DNA from: Ulva prolifera
Lineage: Eukaryota; Chlorophyta; Ulvophyceae; Ulvales; Ulvaceae
Assembly (NCBI GenBank): GCA_023078555.1
Contig: CM041199.1
Span: 1,240,001-1,304,000, forward strand
Direction of reading: 5' to 3'
Length of the DNA: 64,000 nt
Part shown: in pieces, positions 33,841-44,412 of the stretch
Layout: the number at the start of each line of letters is the position of its first letter
Position numbering within the stretch: position 1 is the first letter of the stretch
Notes under the pieces: model-generated
What the model saw: the letters and a program-made list of their open reading frames with translations, nothing else
The model's database searches: none
Told to the model about the DNA's origin: nothing
Made by a program: the position numbers and the translations under genes

Positions 33841-36800
33841 ATGGCGTTCTCAATGTCGACTTCAATGCTGTTTATGGCGGCTGTGCCCATGGCACTAGGT
33901 GCTGTCGTTGGGCCCGCTGCTGATCGCATAGGGCATCCAAGCAAGTTCGGAGTCGACATTCGTCCGGACCCGTCATACGTACCAACACGGTAATCATACC
34001 TCAGTTTCTCTTACCTCTGGGGTCGTTGTTTATGTATTTTTGTGCTTGCTCTCTCGTGATCAAGGTTTCCGGGAAGACTACGTGTCTACATGCCATCGCC
34101 GGAAGGCCTTGTTGCGCCATGCTCGTCGCTGCCGAAGGAGCACTGTCCAGTAGCCACATCTTCAGCTGGGTTGCCTGGATTGGGTGCGGTGTACCGATGA
34201 ACTAGGACGACCTAGCATCAAGCACCCATGCCACGGTCCGGCAAAAGTGCACAACTCGCCCGAGTCGATGAAATCACGAGTCCGGATACACAGGTTGACA
34301 GAGACCGTTGAAGAAATTGATGAGGATGCCCTGCCGAAGGAACTCGACTGGCGCGGTGCGTCTCCACCTGCCACGCACTTGCATCGTCTGCGCACCTGCG
34401 CTGTGCGTGCTCCAATGTCGCTGCGCATGTTGTACCCCAGAACCTCTCTCTCACAGGCAATGTGTGTGTAATGTACCCCTCACAGCATGTAGTTGCTGCT
34501 GGTGTCGTCTAGCTCTGATTCACATTGCTGTGCAGACAAGGATGGACACAACTACTGCAGTACCACTAGGAACCAGCACATCCCGCAATACTGGTACGAC
34601 AGCGTTCCCTCAAGCGATACAAGCACTGTCTACGAAGCATGAATCCTGCTGATGCTGTGCCTGTGGATGTGGTTGTGCACAGAAGCTGCCTCGCGATCAC
34701 ATGTCTCCAACTCATGCTCCACTCCCCAATGTACAATTTCCTACTCACGTTCCGGCCAGTCAGCATTACGCTGATGTGTCACTACAATGCGGCAGCACAG
34801 TAACAGTGCAGAGGGGCCAGCCCTGGCACAGTTTCCACATGCCCTGCGCTTCCCACCACACCACGCACCATTGCCGGCCATGGGCTCCCCCGCACTTCCA
34901 CCCTTCAATCCCTCCATGCACACAAACACTCACGGGGTGGTGTTGGGGTGCAGCGGCAGCTGCTGGGCGTTCGGGTCGACCTCGGCGCTGGCCGACCGCG
35001 CCAACATCTTCCTGAACAAGGGCGCGTGGCCGGACACCTACCTCAGCACGCAGCACGTCATCGACTGCGCGAAGGCGGGCTCCTGCCAGGGTGGCTGGGA
35101 CGGCAGGGTATACAAGTACGCGCAGGAGAAGGGCATCCCCGACGAGACGTGCAACAACTACCAGGCGAAGAACCAGGAGGTTTGCAGCCTCCCCCGCCAC
35201 GCTGACCCCCCCTTTTCCATTCGAGGAAAAGAAGCAGTATCTTCCGCAAACCCTGTGTGGGCCTCATGTGCGGGTTCTTGTCGGGCGTCAGGTCGTGTCT
35301 GCTTCGGTCGCATGCCTCCCCATTAGACCTCTGAATCCTACACCACCACAGCGACAGCTTCCACCGTTGCCTCGGCGGCCGGCCGCGCTCGGTGGGACCT
35401 GCGCAGCCCATGCGTGGACAGCTCCAGCATGGTCGCGCAGGCGTGGCGTGCCCCTGGCCTCGCTGCAATGCAAGCATACTGACATTCACACACCCCACAC
35501 ACCATCTACTCACCATTCCCATCTGCTGCGGAACACATACGTGTACTGTGTTTGCCTGTAGCTACAAAGAACAGAGGCCGGGCATCGCGCCGTTTCTCGG
35601 TATTCACTTGCAAATCCACTCATTCACCAGCTCCGTGCACGCCCACTATGGACAAATGCACTGTGTTTGCCTGTATCTGTGTAAGCTCCTGCAACATGTA
35701 TTACATATTAGGTTTGACACTCATCATACCATCAATAATAAGCATAATCATGGTCGTGTATCTATGTTGTCTGTGTTACCGACAGCCCGGCATGCAGTGT
35801 GACGAGATGAACTCCTGCTACACCTGCGAGGGCAACGGCCACTGCTACCCGATCAAGCACTACCGCCGCCTCAAGGTGTCGGACCACGGCCGAGTGTCGG
35901 GCCGCGCCGCGATGAAGAAGGAGATCGCCGACAACGGCCCCATCTCGTGCACCATCTTCGCGACCGCCGGCCTCGACGCCTACTCCGGGGGCATCTACAC
36001 GGAGTACCGCGAGAAGATGTGGACGAATCACATCGTGAGTGTCATCGGCTGGGGGGTCGAGGATGACGTCGAGTACTGGTGCGCCTCCACGCGGCACGCA
36101 CATGCATGTGGGCCTGCGGTGCGGCCGTTGCGGTGCGGCCGTTGCGGTGCGGCGAGTGCTGGAGTCCCCCATGTGCTGTGTGCTCCGAGGAAGTGCCTGT
36201 TCTGTGATCTTGACTGCAGCTCAGGGCTCCTAGGGGCTGAGTGAAGCCGGGCTGCATGAGGCCTCGCAATGGGGGGCAAGTTGTGTATGCCTCGCTGCCG
36301 CGGCGCGTGCCAGTCCGCGCAGTGAGCAAAGTGAGCCTGTGATTGTTTGCTTTTTCTTTCAAAGTAGCCTGTGAAGCGAGCTGTGGAGTGGAGCCCCTCT
36401 GTGGACTCCCCCCGGCCGGGTTCCGAGGCCGACATGTGGAGCCGTGGCGCCCTGCTTGAGCTATCGCATGCTTCTGACACACCAATGATCCCGATATTAC
36501 TGATTATCACAGTCAACATCACAATCATAACGATGAGGCGAACATCGCCATGCTCGATCCATCGCAAGCGTCCCTCGTGAGCATCCCACGGGGAGCATCG
36601 CAAGCATCCCACATGACGTAAGAAACTGTGGTCAAGTATTCATACGCACCAGGCGTGACGTGCGTGCGCATGCGTGCAGGATCGTGCGCAACAGCTGGGG
36701 TGCTCCCTGGGGCGAGCAGGGCTTCTTCCGCATCGTGACGTCGGCGTACAAGAACGGCACCGGCGACTCGTACAACCTCCTCCTCGAGGGCGACTGCGGC

Positions 36801-36908
36801 TGGGCGACCCCCTCCGGGTGGATCCACTACGACGCCGAGGCCGACGCCGAGATGCTGCCCGGCCTCGAGGCCGCCCTCGGCGCGAGCATCTCGTCCGAGG
36901 AGCAGTAA
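33841..36908 (+). CDS. CTSZ: Cathepsin Z/X, papain-family cysteine carboxypeptidase
   Basis: Cathepsin Z/X is a lysosomal/vacuolar C1 protease that removes single C-terminal residues. Exons: 33841-33989 (signal peptide [20 protein letters not shown]), 34065 to about 34180, about 34246-34355, 34536-34593, 34954-35179, 35798-36078 and 36680-36908. Splicing restores the hallmark line: [10 protein letters not shown], then RNQHIPQY joined to CGSCWAFGS. The HIP triplet is the mini-loop typical of cathepsin X. The catalytic Cys is in CGSCW, His in [12 protein letters not shown] and Asn in [12 protein letters not shown]. Other family blocks are [30 protein letters not shown] and [21 protein letters not shown] short propeptide with Cys (LPKEHCPVA) fits the short pro-region of this family. 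Only the exon 2/3 boundary is unresolved. Intron 5 (35180-35797) carries LINE tail T4. The acidic C-terminal tail after WIHYD is longer than in animals. Confidence 0.93.
35561..35659 (-). mobile_element. LINE tail copy T4 in a cathepsin Z intron
   Basis: A 99-bp inverted truncated copy lies in intron 5. Its 3' end (CTTTGTAGC on the minus strand) abuts a target starting TACAGGCA. A perfect 16-bp duplication, ACTGTGTTTGCCTGTA, flanks it (35545-35560 and 35660-35675). The sequence belongs to the T3 subfamily. Confidence 0.85.
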
Positions 36909-38036
36909 TGCATGAGGCGCATGCATGTGGGGGTACCTCGCATTGATATGAGGGTGCGTGCGGCGGCTGTGTGGTGGAGCGGGGAGGGGACGGCGGGTTT
37001 GTGGGGGGGCGTGGTGTATCGAGGTGATTCGTGCATCGGGGTGCGTTGTTGCGTTGGGGTGCGGGGCATCAGAGTTCGCGGAGAGGTGGCGGTGAATCGT
37101 CGCTGTGTGTCTGGGCTGGGTGGCAGGGAGCTCGGAGTCAATGGAGGGTGTCGAGTGTACATACCGCATGGTTGAACGGCCGACTCGAACGCTGTCAGCG
37201 GCTCGTGAGAGTTCGACGGCGGGTGGCAGCCTCACTGCGGCGGCAGGCTCGAGGCATCAGTGCAAGCATGTCCGGAGGCGTGTGCAGGCCTGGCCGGTTG
37301 CGCCATGCCAGACGCAATTACCGAAGGTACTGGCGGCACACATTCAGCCATGCCATGTGGAAGTGCCAGCGAAGTGCCTTGTCCTGCAACGCTGCCCAGA
37401 TGCAGGACCTCGGCGGCTGTCGGCGCCGCTCACATATCGCCCTTGCAGCCCGATAGTAGTGCAGCTAGGGAGCAGCTGATCAGTATCTGCTGTGTGCGAT
37501 GGCCCGAATGTGGCCATCAGTGACAGCTCGAACGTAGGCAGTTTAAAATGGTACTCTCTCTACCCGTGTTTCGTGGTGCATCTGTTTCCATCATTGAGCG
37601 CACGTAGCACTGTCCGTGCTGTGTGCGCCTCCGGCCGTAGAGCCCGCCTCTGGGCCTTGCGCCGGTGCTTTGCACGGGTGGCCGGGTGCGTGTGAACGCG
37701 TGCATGCGCTGCGGCCTGTGCACACCCGCGACGCTGCACAGCTCTGCCGCGTGTCTGTGCGGATGGTTACATTGTCACGGTTATTTATTTATTTTGGTTT
37801 TGGTTACATTGTCCCGGTTAAATTGTCAAGTGTGAAGCGTCCGCCATGGGAAGGATGCAGCAGTGCATCTTCTGTAGATACGCAGGAAGCTTGCGCGCTG
37901 ACGGTGCAGGCCGGCATGTGCACTGACAAACCCCGCATGCTTGCCCGGCACTTGCACCGCAGCAGCAGCAGCAGCACATACGTACACGCCGCTGCACCAC
38001 ATGCTGCTGCAGGCGATCACAAGGCACGTGTGCCCA

Positions 38037-38140
38037 CCAGTGTTGGGTCGTCGGGCCTGATCATATGTAACAATTCCGAATATTCAGGTCTAATTTCTGG
38101 GTGGCAGATCTGGAAATGCTGCAAAACGACCCAACACTGG
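38037..38140 (+). mobile_element. 104-bp MITE, copy B
   Basis: Terminal repeats CCAGTGTTGGGT and ACCCAACACTGG are intact. The 6-bp duplication is TGCCCA on the left and CGCCCA on the right, one mismatch. The interior reads TCGGGCCTGATCATATG, so it differs from copy A mainly by point changes. Confidence 0.88.
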
Positions 38141-38577
38141 CGCCCACCATCCGCCACACACCACCAAAGACGTGTTGCAGTGGTCTGTACGCCATGTTGG
38201 CGCTCCGCCATGTGCTGGGCCACGCCCTTGTAATTTGTTTCCGCAGGACAGGGCTCGCCGGACCTCAAATGCGGTCCAGACCGTTCGACATCATCAACGT
38301 CCGGGCTGGACATAGTTGAGTAAACCCGAATTTACATTTCTCCAACTAGCCAGGCTCACACAACTGGGCACTGCCGCAGCACCTGTCACACAGCATCTGC
38401 GTGGGCCTGTACCCGCAGCCCTCACCACACAGCACACAGCACACAGCGCGCTGCAGCGCGGCACTGCCGGCAAGGCTCCCCGCCCCGGCAACACCCCTCC
38501 CGTATCCCCTCATATACAAGATACACTACAAGCTTATCGGAACATCATGCACACAAACATCTTTTGCTGGAACCACC

Positions 38578-38688
38578 GGCAGGGCTGTTGTACGCGCTCG
38601 TGCCCGGCCCAGTGCCATGAATGAGCGAGTGGATTTGCGAGTGGATTCCAGGAAACGGCTCCATGCCCGGCCTCTGTCCGTTGCAACT
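38578..38688 (+). mobile_element. LINE tail copy T5
   Basis: GGCAGGGCTGTTGTACGCGC through CCGTTGCAAC, followed by TACATACATGTAG. It matches the last about 110 bp of the full element with several substitutions (for example TTGCAAC for TTGTAAC). No left duplication was found. It lies about 35 bp beyond the stop of the minus-strand PPOX-like gene, so it may be part of that gene's 3' UTR. Confidence 0.75.
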
Positions 38689-38722
38689 ACATACATGTAG
38701 CACATGCACCAGCGGTGCGGCA

Positions 38723-41700
38723 CTACGCCTCCGCGGCCTGCATGCCGGGGTTGTGGGGCGACCACTCGGTGACGGCAGAGTGGGTGATCGGCACCGCGTC
38801 GGCACGCCACAGCGACGCGGAGGCGACGTCAAAGACGACGGTGCGCTGGGCACCCGGCAGGTCCGTGGCCTCCCAGTCGATTCTGCACAGCACACTCGTC
38901 ATACGTCAGATGCGGTGTCAGCCACCTCTGCAGTTACAAGCATGACCCCGGCAGGAAGCTGTAACCTTGGTCATGAAGTGTTCAGGGGCATGCTAGCTCG
39001 CACGGGCACATGCGTCGGCCTTGCGCCCCCGCCATTGGCGGATTACAGCACCAGGCATTATACACGCAACACGTGCGGCGCAGGCAACACATGCAACACA
39101 CGCAACACATGCAACACATGCAACACTCGCAACACATGCAACACATGCAACACATGCGGCGCAGGCAACACATGCAACACATGCGGCGCAGGCAACACAT
39201 GCAACACTCGCAACACATGCGGCACAGGCCGTGACCGCCGCAGATTGCGGGGTTGAATTCAGAGCAGTTGTGCAAGGCGCTGAGCCCGTGTTCATGCCCC
39301 GCTCTCCCCCGGCTGCCGCAGCCGGCGATGCCGTGGAGAGTGTGCGTATACCCTCACGCATATACCAAGACTCGAGCGCTCCAGCGCTTAGAGCAGAGAC
39401 CCACACACATGCTCGTGAGTCGACCCACACATCATGCAGGGCCTGCAAGTGCTTGGGAGTGGCATGGTGTCCCAGAAGCGCAAGCAGAGAGGAGGTCACA
39501 CACCGGGCGGTGCCCTCGGTGCGCAGCATCGCGCCCGACTCATAGTCGACAAACAGGAGGCTCGTGTGGCCAGAGGCGGCGATGTTGCCGAGCGTCATGA
39601 AGAAGTCGTTGCCGCGGTAGTCGGGCCAGCGCAGCTGCGCGCCGCCTGCGGCCACCTTGGCAAACCCCCGGTCGCCGCCGCGGTGCGACACGTCGGCGCC
39701 CTGCGTCGCCGCTGCACCCCCCGCGGCCACGCCGGCTGCGGTGCTCGCAACGAAGAACGTATCTGCATGATGGGCAGGGGGAGGGTGTCTGGAGGTGGAC
39801 TGTGTTGCAGAAGCAGTAGGAAATGTGACTGAAGAGGATGCAAGTGAATGTAGATGAAAGTTTGATTGCTGACCATGCCATGTACCCATCCGGAATTTAT
39901 CGCGATGGCCACAGGAGTTCGTGCCGAATCGTGCTGTGCTGTGCTGTGCCTTGGTGCCTGACAAGAGCTGCCACGTGTGCATAGCCCCTTCAGCAGAAGG
40001 ACGCCGCAACTTGCGAGCGAGGTGGCAACCAGGCAAGTACAGGGCGATGAGAGGGCATGCCGTAGCACCCATGATCAGGCATGATCGTAATTTTATATAT
40101 ATCGTTTGCAAGCAGTGTGAGCGCCATTAGGCGAGCTATGGCCGCTTCACGCTCCCGTCCGGTGTTGGGTAATCGGGCCCGATCACATAGAACAATTCAG
40201 AATATTCAGATCTAATTTTGGGGTGGCAGCCCTGGAAATGCTGCAAAGCGACCCGACGCTGCTCTCGTCTAGGCACAGCGCCGGTCGCAGTCATACGTTA
40301 TCACTGAGAACACATACACCATAAGCGCCCGCACATGTGCGCGCCACGCGCGGCAGTTGATCGCCGACCATCGATCGGACGATGCAGCGTGTGGCGCCTA
40401 CCTGCTTGCTCCACGATCGCCGCCATGGCGTCGTTCAGGGCCCCGTCGGTGACCTCAGCCGCCGGCACATCGCGGGGGGCCCCCGCAGCCGCCGCGGCGT
40501 CAAAGCCGACGTCCCGCTTCTGAATGTACTTCGGGCAGTTGCCGAAGCTCTGCTGGACCGCGACGGTGAACGCGGCGCCGGGGCGTGCTGTGCTGTGCTG
40601 CGCTGCGGGGATGCCAGCGGCCGTGCTGTGCGACACGACGCCGTTCGCGCGGTTGCGGCGCCGCGTCTCGTGCTCCAGGCCGAGCACGCCGACGTGGGCG
40701 CCGACCGTGAAGTCGGCCGCGGCGGCGCCGCAGACGGCGGCCTCGGAGAGGTCGAAGTGGAGCTCGGTGGCGCTGGGGGCCGAGATGAAGCCTGCACGGG
40801 CGCCCGGGGGTGGGTTGGGGTGCGTATCCGCAGATGCGCATGGCCACAGAATTGTCTGAGGGGCGGCCTGTGGGCTTCGTACGCCGGCATGCACCATACG
40901 CAGAACTAGTATGGCTTGTATGCAGGTGGTGATGTCGAGCAGACCAGCTGTGAGTGTTCCGAGCGGCACCCTCGCAGGGGATGCACCAGCGAGCCCCGGG
41001 CAGCGCTCGCGACTCCGGCCATGTACACCACGCTTCTCGACTTGCCCGCAGAAAGGTTGAAGCACATACTCCATCCACACCGCCGTCTTTTCTCGTTGAA
41101 GGTACATTTGAATTCAATCACACAACACGCTAGGCAGTGTCTTAGAACTCAGCCAGCACTTCCTTCTCATTCTGAGGATTCAAACAAGTTCAAGCTGCAA
41201 GGGACGTGGGGGGGGGGGGGCACCTGCGGGCCCGGTGATGACGGCGGCGCGCGGCGCCTCGCCTGGGGGCTGCACGGCCACGTAGATGACGGTGCGCCTG
41301 CCGAAGAACTCCTGGTGCTGCTCCGGCATCTCAGGGCGGATGAACCTCTCGTACTTGCGGATGGTTGCGTCCGGGACGTGCGCCTTCTGTTGAATCTGCA
41401 TGCATGCATGACCTGTGGTGCTGCGCTGCGTGAGGCTCCGGGCGTGGAGGTGTTTGGCTGCATGCGCTGACTGTGAGTGATGCCAATGGGAGAAGCCTGC
41501 TTGAACGCCATAGAGCGGTGTGCAGTGGCGATGGTGCACAGGTCAACGATCGTTTGTTTGCCGAGAGGGTGGCTGGTCAAACGTGCGATGGTCGAGTCTG
41601 CGAGCCGGTCAACACCGGTGGCAATGATGCTGCTGTTGTGAGGGCTTCATGCGCTTGCCCACCCAACCGCCCGCAACTTAAGTTCCGCGTACTGCAACAT

Positions 41701-42161
41701 TGAGCGCTCATTATGTAAAAGACAGTACATGAACTGAAGACATTTCTACGCTGGCTCGCAGGTTCTTTGAGACAGCCGAGCAGGCGCTGTGTATGCTCAT
41801 CTGCCGGAGCGCATGCACAAGCTGTTGACTGCGTATAAAGTGCGCTGGTAGCTTATCTCGGTCACAGCCCCCGGCTGTGCTCGAGACCCCGGTACACAGA
41901 AAAAGCACCGACTGAGGTTCACACCTGTCGTTCGACGTCGTTGAAGACGAGCGCTCCAGGCCTGGGCATCGCTGACTCGGCAGCATTGGGTAGAGCCTGG
42001 CGCGAAGCTTGTGTGCCTTGCCAGGGAGCAGCCGTTGTCGCCTCTCCCACACGCCAGCCCATGAGAGATGAGATCCAGTTCATCGAGGAGCGTAGCTGGG
42101 ATGGTGGCGGAGCAGCTCGAGCAGGAAGTGGATTTGGCGAGTTGTGTAAAGCGTTGTGCAT
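38723..42161 (-). CDS. PPOX-like FMN-binding split-barrel flavoprotein
   Basis: A pyridoxamine-5'-phosphate-oxidase-like flavoprotein of the long form, with two half-barrels; its substrate is unknown and it is not the vitamin B6 oxidase itself. Five minus-strand exons join in phase: 41925-42161, 41224-41395, 40402-40791, 39504-39762 and 38723-38882, giving about 405 residues. Diagnostic blocks: PGALVFNDVERQ|IQQKAHV (the FHxGE...VQxxAGV-type start), RPEMPEQHQEFFGRRTVIYV, AVITGPAG|FISAPSATEL, GVLGLEHETRRRNRANG, FTVAVQQSFGNCPKYIQKR, ADTFFVASTAAG, GADVSHRGGDRGFAKV, WPDYRGNDFFMTLGNIA and LLFVDYESGAML. The start at 42161 is chosen because a TATAAAG lies about 60 bp upstream. The first 70 residues are Ala/Pro-rich and could be an organelle-targeting leader. 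Intron 3 holds MITE C and intron 4 a minisatellite. Confidence 0.9.
39064..39232. repeat. Minisatellite of 9-bp CAACACATG-type units
   Basis: About 19 tandem 9-bp units, mainly CAACACATG and CAACACTCG, alternate with CGGCGCAGG variants in a higher-order pattern. It lies in intron 4 of the PPOX-like gene. Because 9 is a multiple of 3, all six frames stay open and give artificial Cys- or His-rich repeats. Such arrays vary in length between strains. Confidence 0.85.
40159..40262 (+). mobile_element. 104-bp MITE, copy C, in an intron
   Basis: Ends are CCGGTGTTGGGT and ACCCGACGCTGC, three or four changes from consensus. The 6-bp flank is TCCCGT/TCTCGT, one mismatch. The interior (AATCGGGCCCGATCACATAG) is well preserved. 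It sits within intron 3 of the PPOX-like gene, in the opposite orientation to transcription. Confidence 0.85.
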
Positions 42162-42218
42162 GATGAACGATAGCAGCAGACTTGGAAGATGGGTGATGAC
42201 CAGCACCGGATGCGCAGG

Positions 42219-42225
42219 CTTTATA
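42219..42225 (-). promoter_or_regulatory. TATA box candidate of the PPOX-like gene
   Basis: TATAAAG on the minus strand lies 58 bp upstream of the chosen start codon at 42161. That spacing leaves a 5' UTR of about 30 nt if transcription begins 25-30 bp downstream of the box. Confidence 0.5.
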
Positions 42226-44412
42226 CGCAGTCAACAGCCTCGTCAATGGTCTCACCGGGAAGGTCCGCTCCAGGCATGTAGCAGATGCAGGATTCTTGTA
42301 TGTTCTCGTCAGCTGCTAGCATCGCAAGAGCCCTCCGGTAATGACATGCCTGTAGCCACGCCCTGTTCGGTATCGCGATCCACACACACATTGCAGCACG
42401 CGCAAGAACACTATCCGCATGCGGTGACGATCAAAAAGTAGTGTTTTTGTCCTTCCGAGAGTATCTGCTCTACACCTGTCCATGCGAGAGATCGCTCCGT
42501 GCAAACGCAGGCGATGCACTGCATACCTACACAGGGGGATGGGCTACCTGCCTCGCTTGCTTTGTCCTTGTAACACAGTGGGATGGGCACTCGGTCTGCA
42601 TGCACGTCCACCGGGAGCGCGGGCACCTCATACACATTGCAACACGCTGCAAAGAGCTATAGACTGAGTAGAACAACCTGAATCGGTCTAAAGCAGAGTG
42701 GGCGAAACAGGTGTTTGCAGCCCGGCGGAATGAGGGGTTCTCGACCGTAAGTGCCGTTTTGCCCAGCGCGGCTCAAATGGCGTCAAATGGCTCCCAGCGC
42801 ATGCCCATATGTGTCACTGGTGATGATTGATAAGACAGGTGGTTGTTGAGTGTCCGTGTGACTTGACGGCAAGGGTCGTGACGACTCGTCAGCGTGGCCA
42901 CCGCGAGCGACCAGCTCGCCGGGGCTGATCCCAACGATTAGGCATGTATTGCTGAACGTTATGTCTATTATTTCATCTACAAAGCATTTGTGTCAATTTG
43001 CCGGAACAGGTTGATGAGGACATCATCCTTGCTTCGAGCTGAAAGATCGGTATCCAGACTCAACCAGCGCAATTGTCACGTGTCACTTTCCGATCAGTCA
43101 CTGGCCACTAGGCAAGAAGCAGTCAATTAATGGCCGTGGTCCGAAGGTCCTGGATTCACAAGACGGAAAGGCTGTGCTGAGGCCAAGCGTTCATCGTTGA
43201 TCTGTGTTGCAGTGCACAATGCCATGAGAGTGACGCGCAACGCATGCTGCTTTGGTTTTCTCCTGCCATGGAGTAACAGCTCTGTCTCACTGTGATACAT
43301 CATCCGATGCATCAAACCTATGTCTTTTGCACGTTCACAAACATGTCAGCACGCCTACATGTACTCGCATCTCGAGTGGCTTGCAACAAAACATAGCTGA
43401 CTCCACACCGGACGTGAGAATTGATCAGTCTCCGATTGATTGACGCAGCAGCATCGCATGGACTCATCGCATCTACACATGTATCTCGTGTCATGCAGAA
43501 AGCGATTTGATTGTCACACAACTGCATGTTTTCAGTGTCACACGACTGGAGCAAGATTTAGCTCGTAAACCACGCAGCCTTTGATACTGATCCGAGCAGC
43601 CAGCCATATACTGCTGACTCAGTCTGTGATCAGCGTGTTGCTCAATGCACAATGCTTCCTGAGCCATCGAGGCAGCGCAATAGCATGAACGTCAGCAGGA
43701 GAGCTCAACGCTTGACATCACACTTCTGCAGTGCTTGTTTCGTGCTGTGTAGCTTCCAAGAAGGCTGCCGGTGGTGTGCAGCGAGCCATGCATGTCAAAA
43801 CCGCCGCTGAACCGCCCACAGCACCACCAAATACCAGGACAACATCGTTGTGGGCTATGTATAACTAGAATGGATGTGATGAGCTCAACGGGCGGGCGCT
43901 GGCCAGCGTTGGGCAAAACGTGTCTTCATGCCCAGCCATGCATACGATTTGGACGGAAAAGTGTGACTCTGCCCAGCGCCTGGAAACAAAGGTACAGTGG
44001 CACACAGGAGGGTCTAATTAGTCTATATACGTTCCCAGCGCTTTCCAGGGAGCTCTGAGGTGCCCGCGCTCCTGGTGGACGTGCATGAGGGCTGAGTGCC
44101 CACCCCCCTACCTACATTCGCAGCCTATCCCCACGAGCTGAAAACGGTTACACCAGCTCTGATCACCGCATGCCACGAAAGCTAATCCCAAAACAGTATA
44201 TCAACCTACTTGCCTGTGTGCTGATCTCTTGCATTCGATAATCTCCACTGCCCCTGCATCCACCACACACACCCGAGCGGAATCGATCTGCATATATAGC
44301 CTTGCATGGATCCGACGGCGCCTCCCCGACTTCATCTTTGTGTCAAATACCATTGCACAGACCTGCTCCACCCATACGCAACTGCTTTCCTCCCCACAGA
44401 CCGCCTCAGGCG
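42226..44412. other. Intergenic DNA
   Basis: Lies between the PPOX-like promoter and the 3' end of the F-box gene. It contains an R4 fragment at about 42545-42580 (CTACCTGCCTCGCTTGCTTT, inverted). No coding frame or RNA gene is recognised. Composition is closer to 50% GC than in the exons. Confidence 0.45.

Larger units (their letters stand above)
36909..38722. other. Convergent intergenic region with repeats
   Basis: Lies between the cathepsin Z stop and the PPOX-like gene's stop, which face each other. It contains MITE copy B (38037-38140) and LINE tail T5 (38578-38688). Otherwise it is GT- and GC-rich and without a recognisable coding region. Confidence 0.5.

Noticed and set aside
39064-39232. 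Regularly spaced repeats that could suggest a CRISPR array or a Cys-rich protein
   Set aside because: Units are 9 bp without spacers and lie in an intron of a eukaryotic gene; the Cys-rich frames are artefacts of the 9-bp period.
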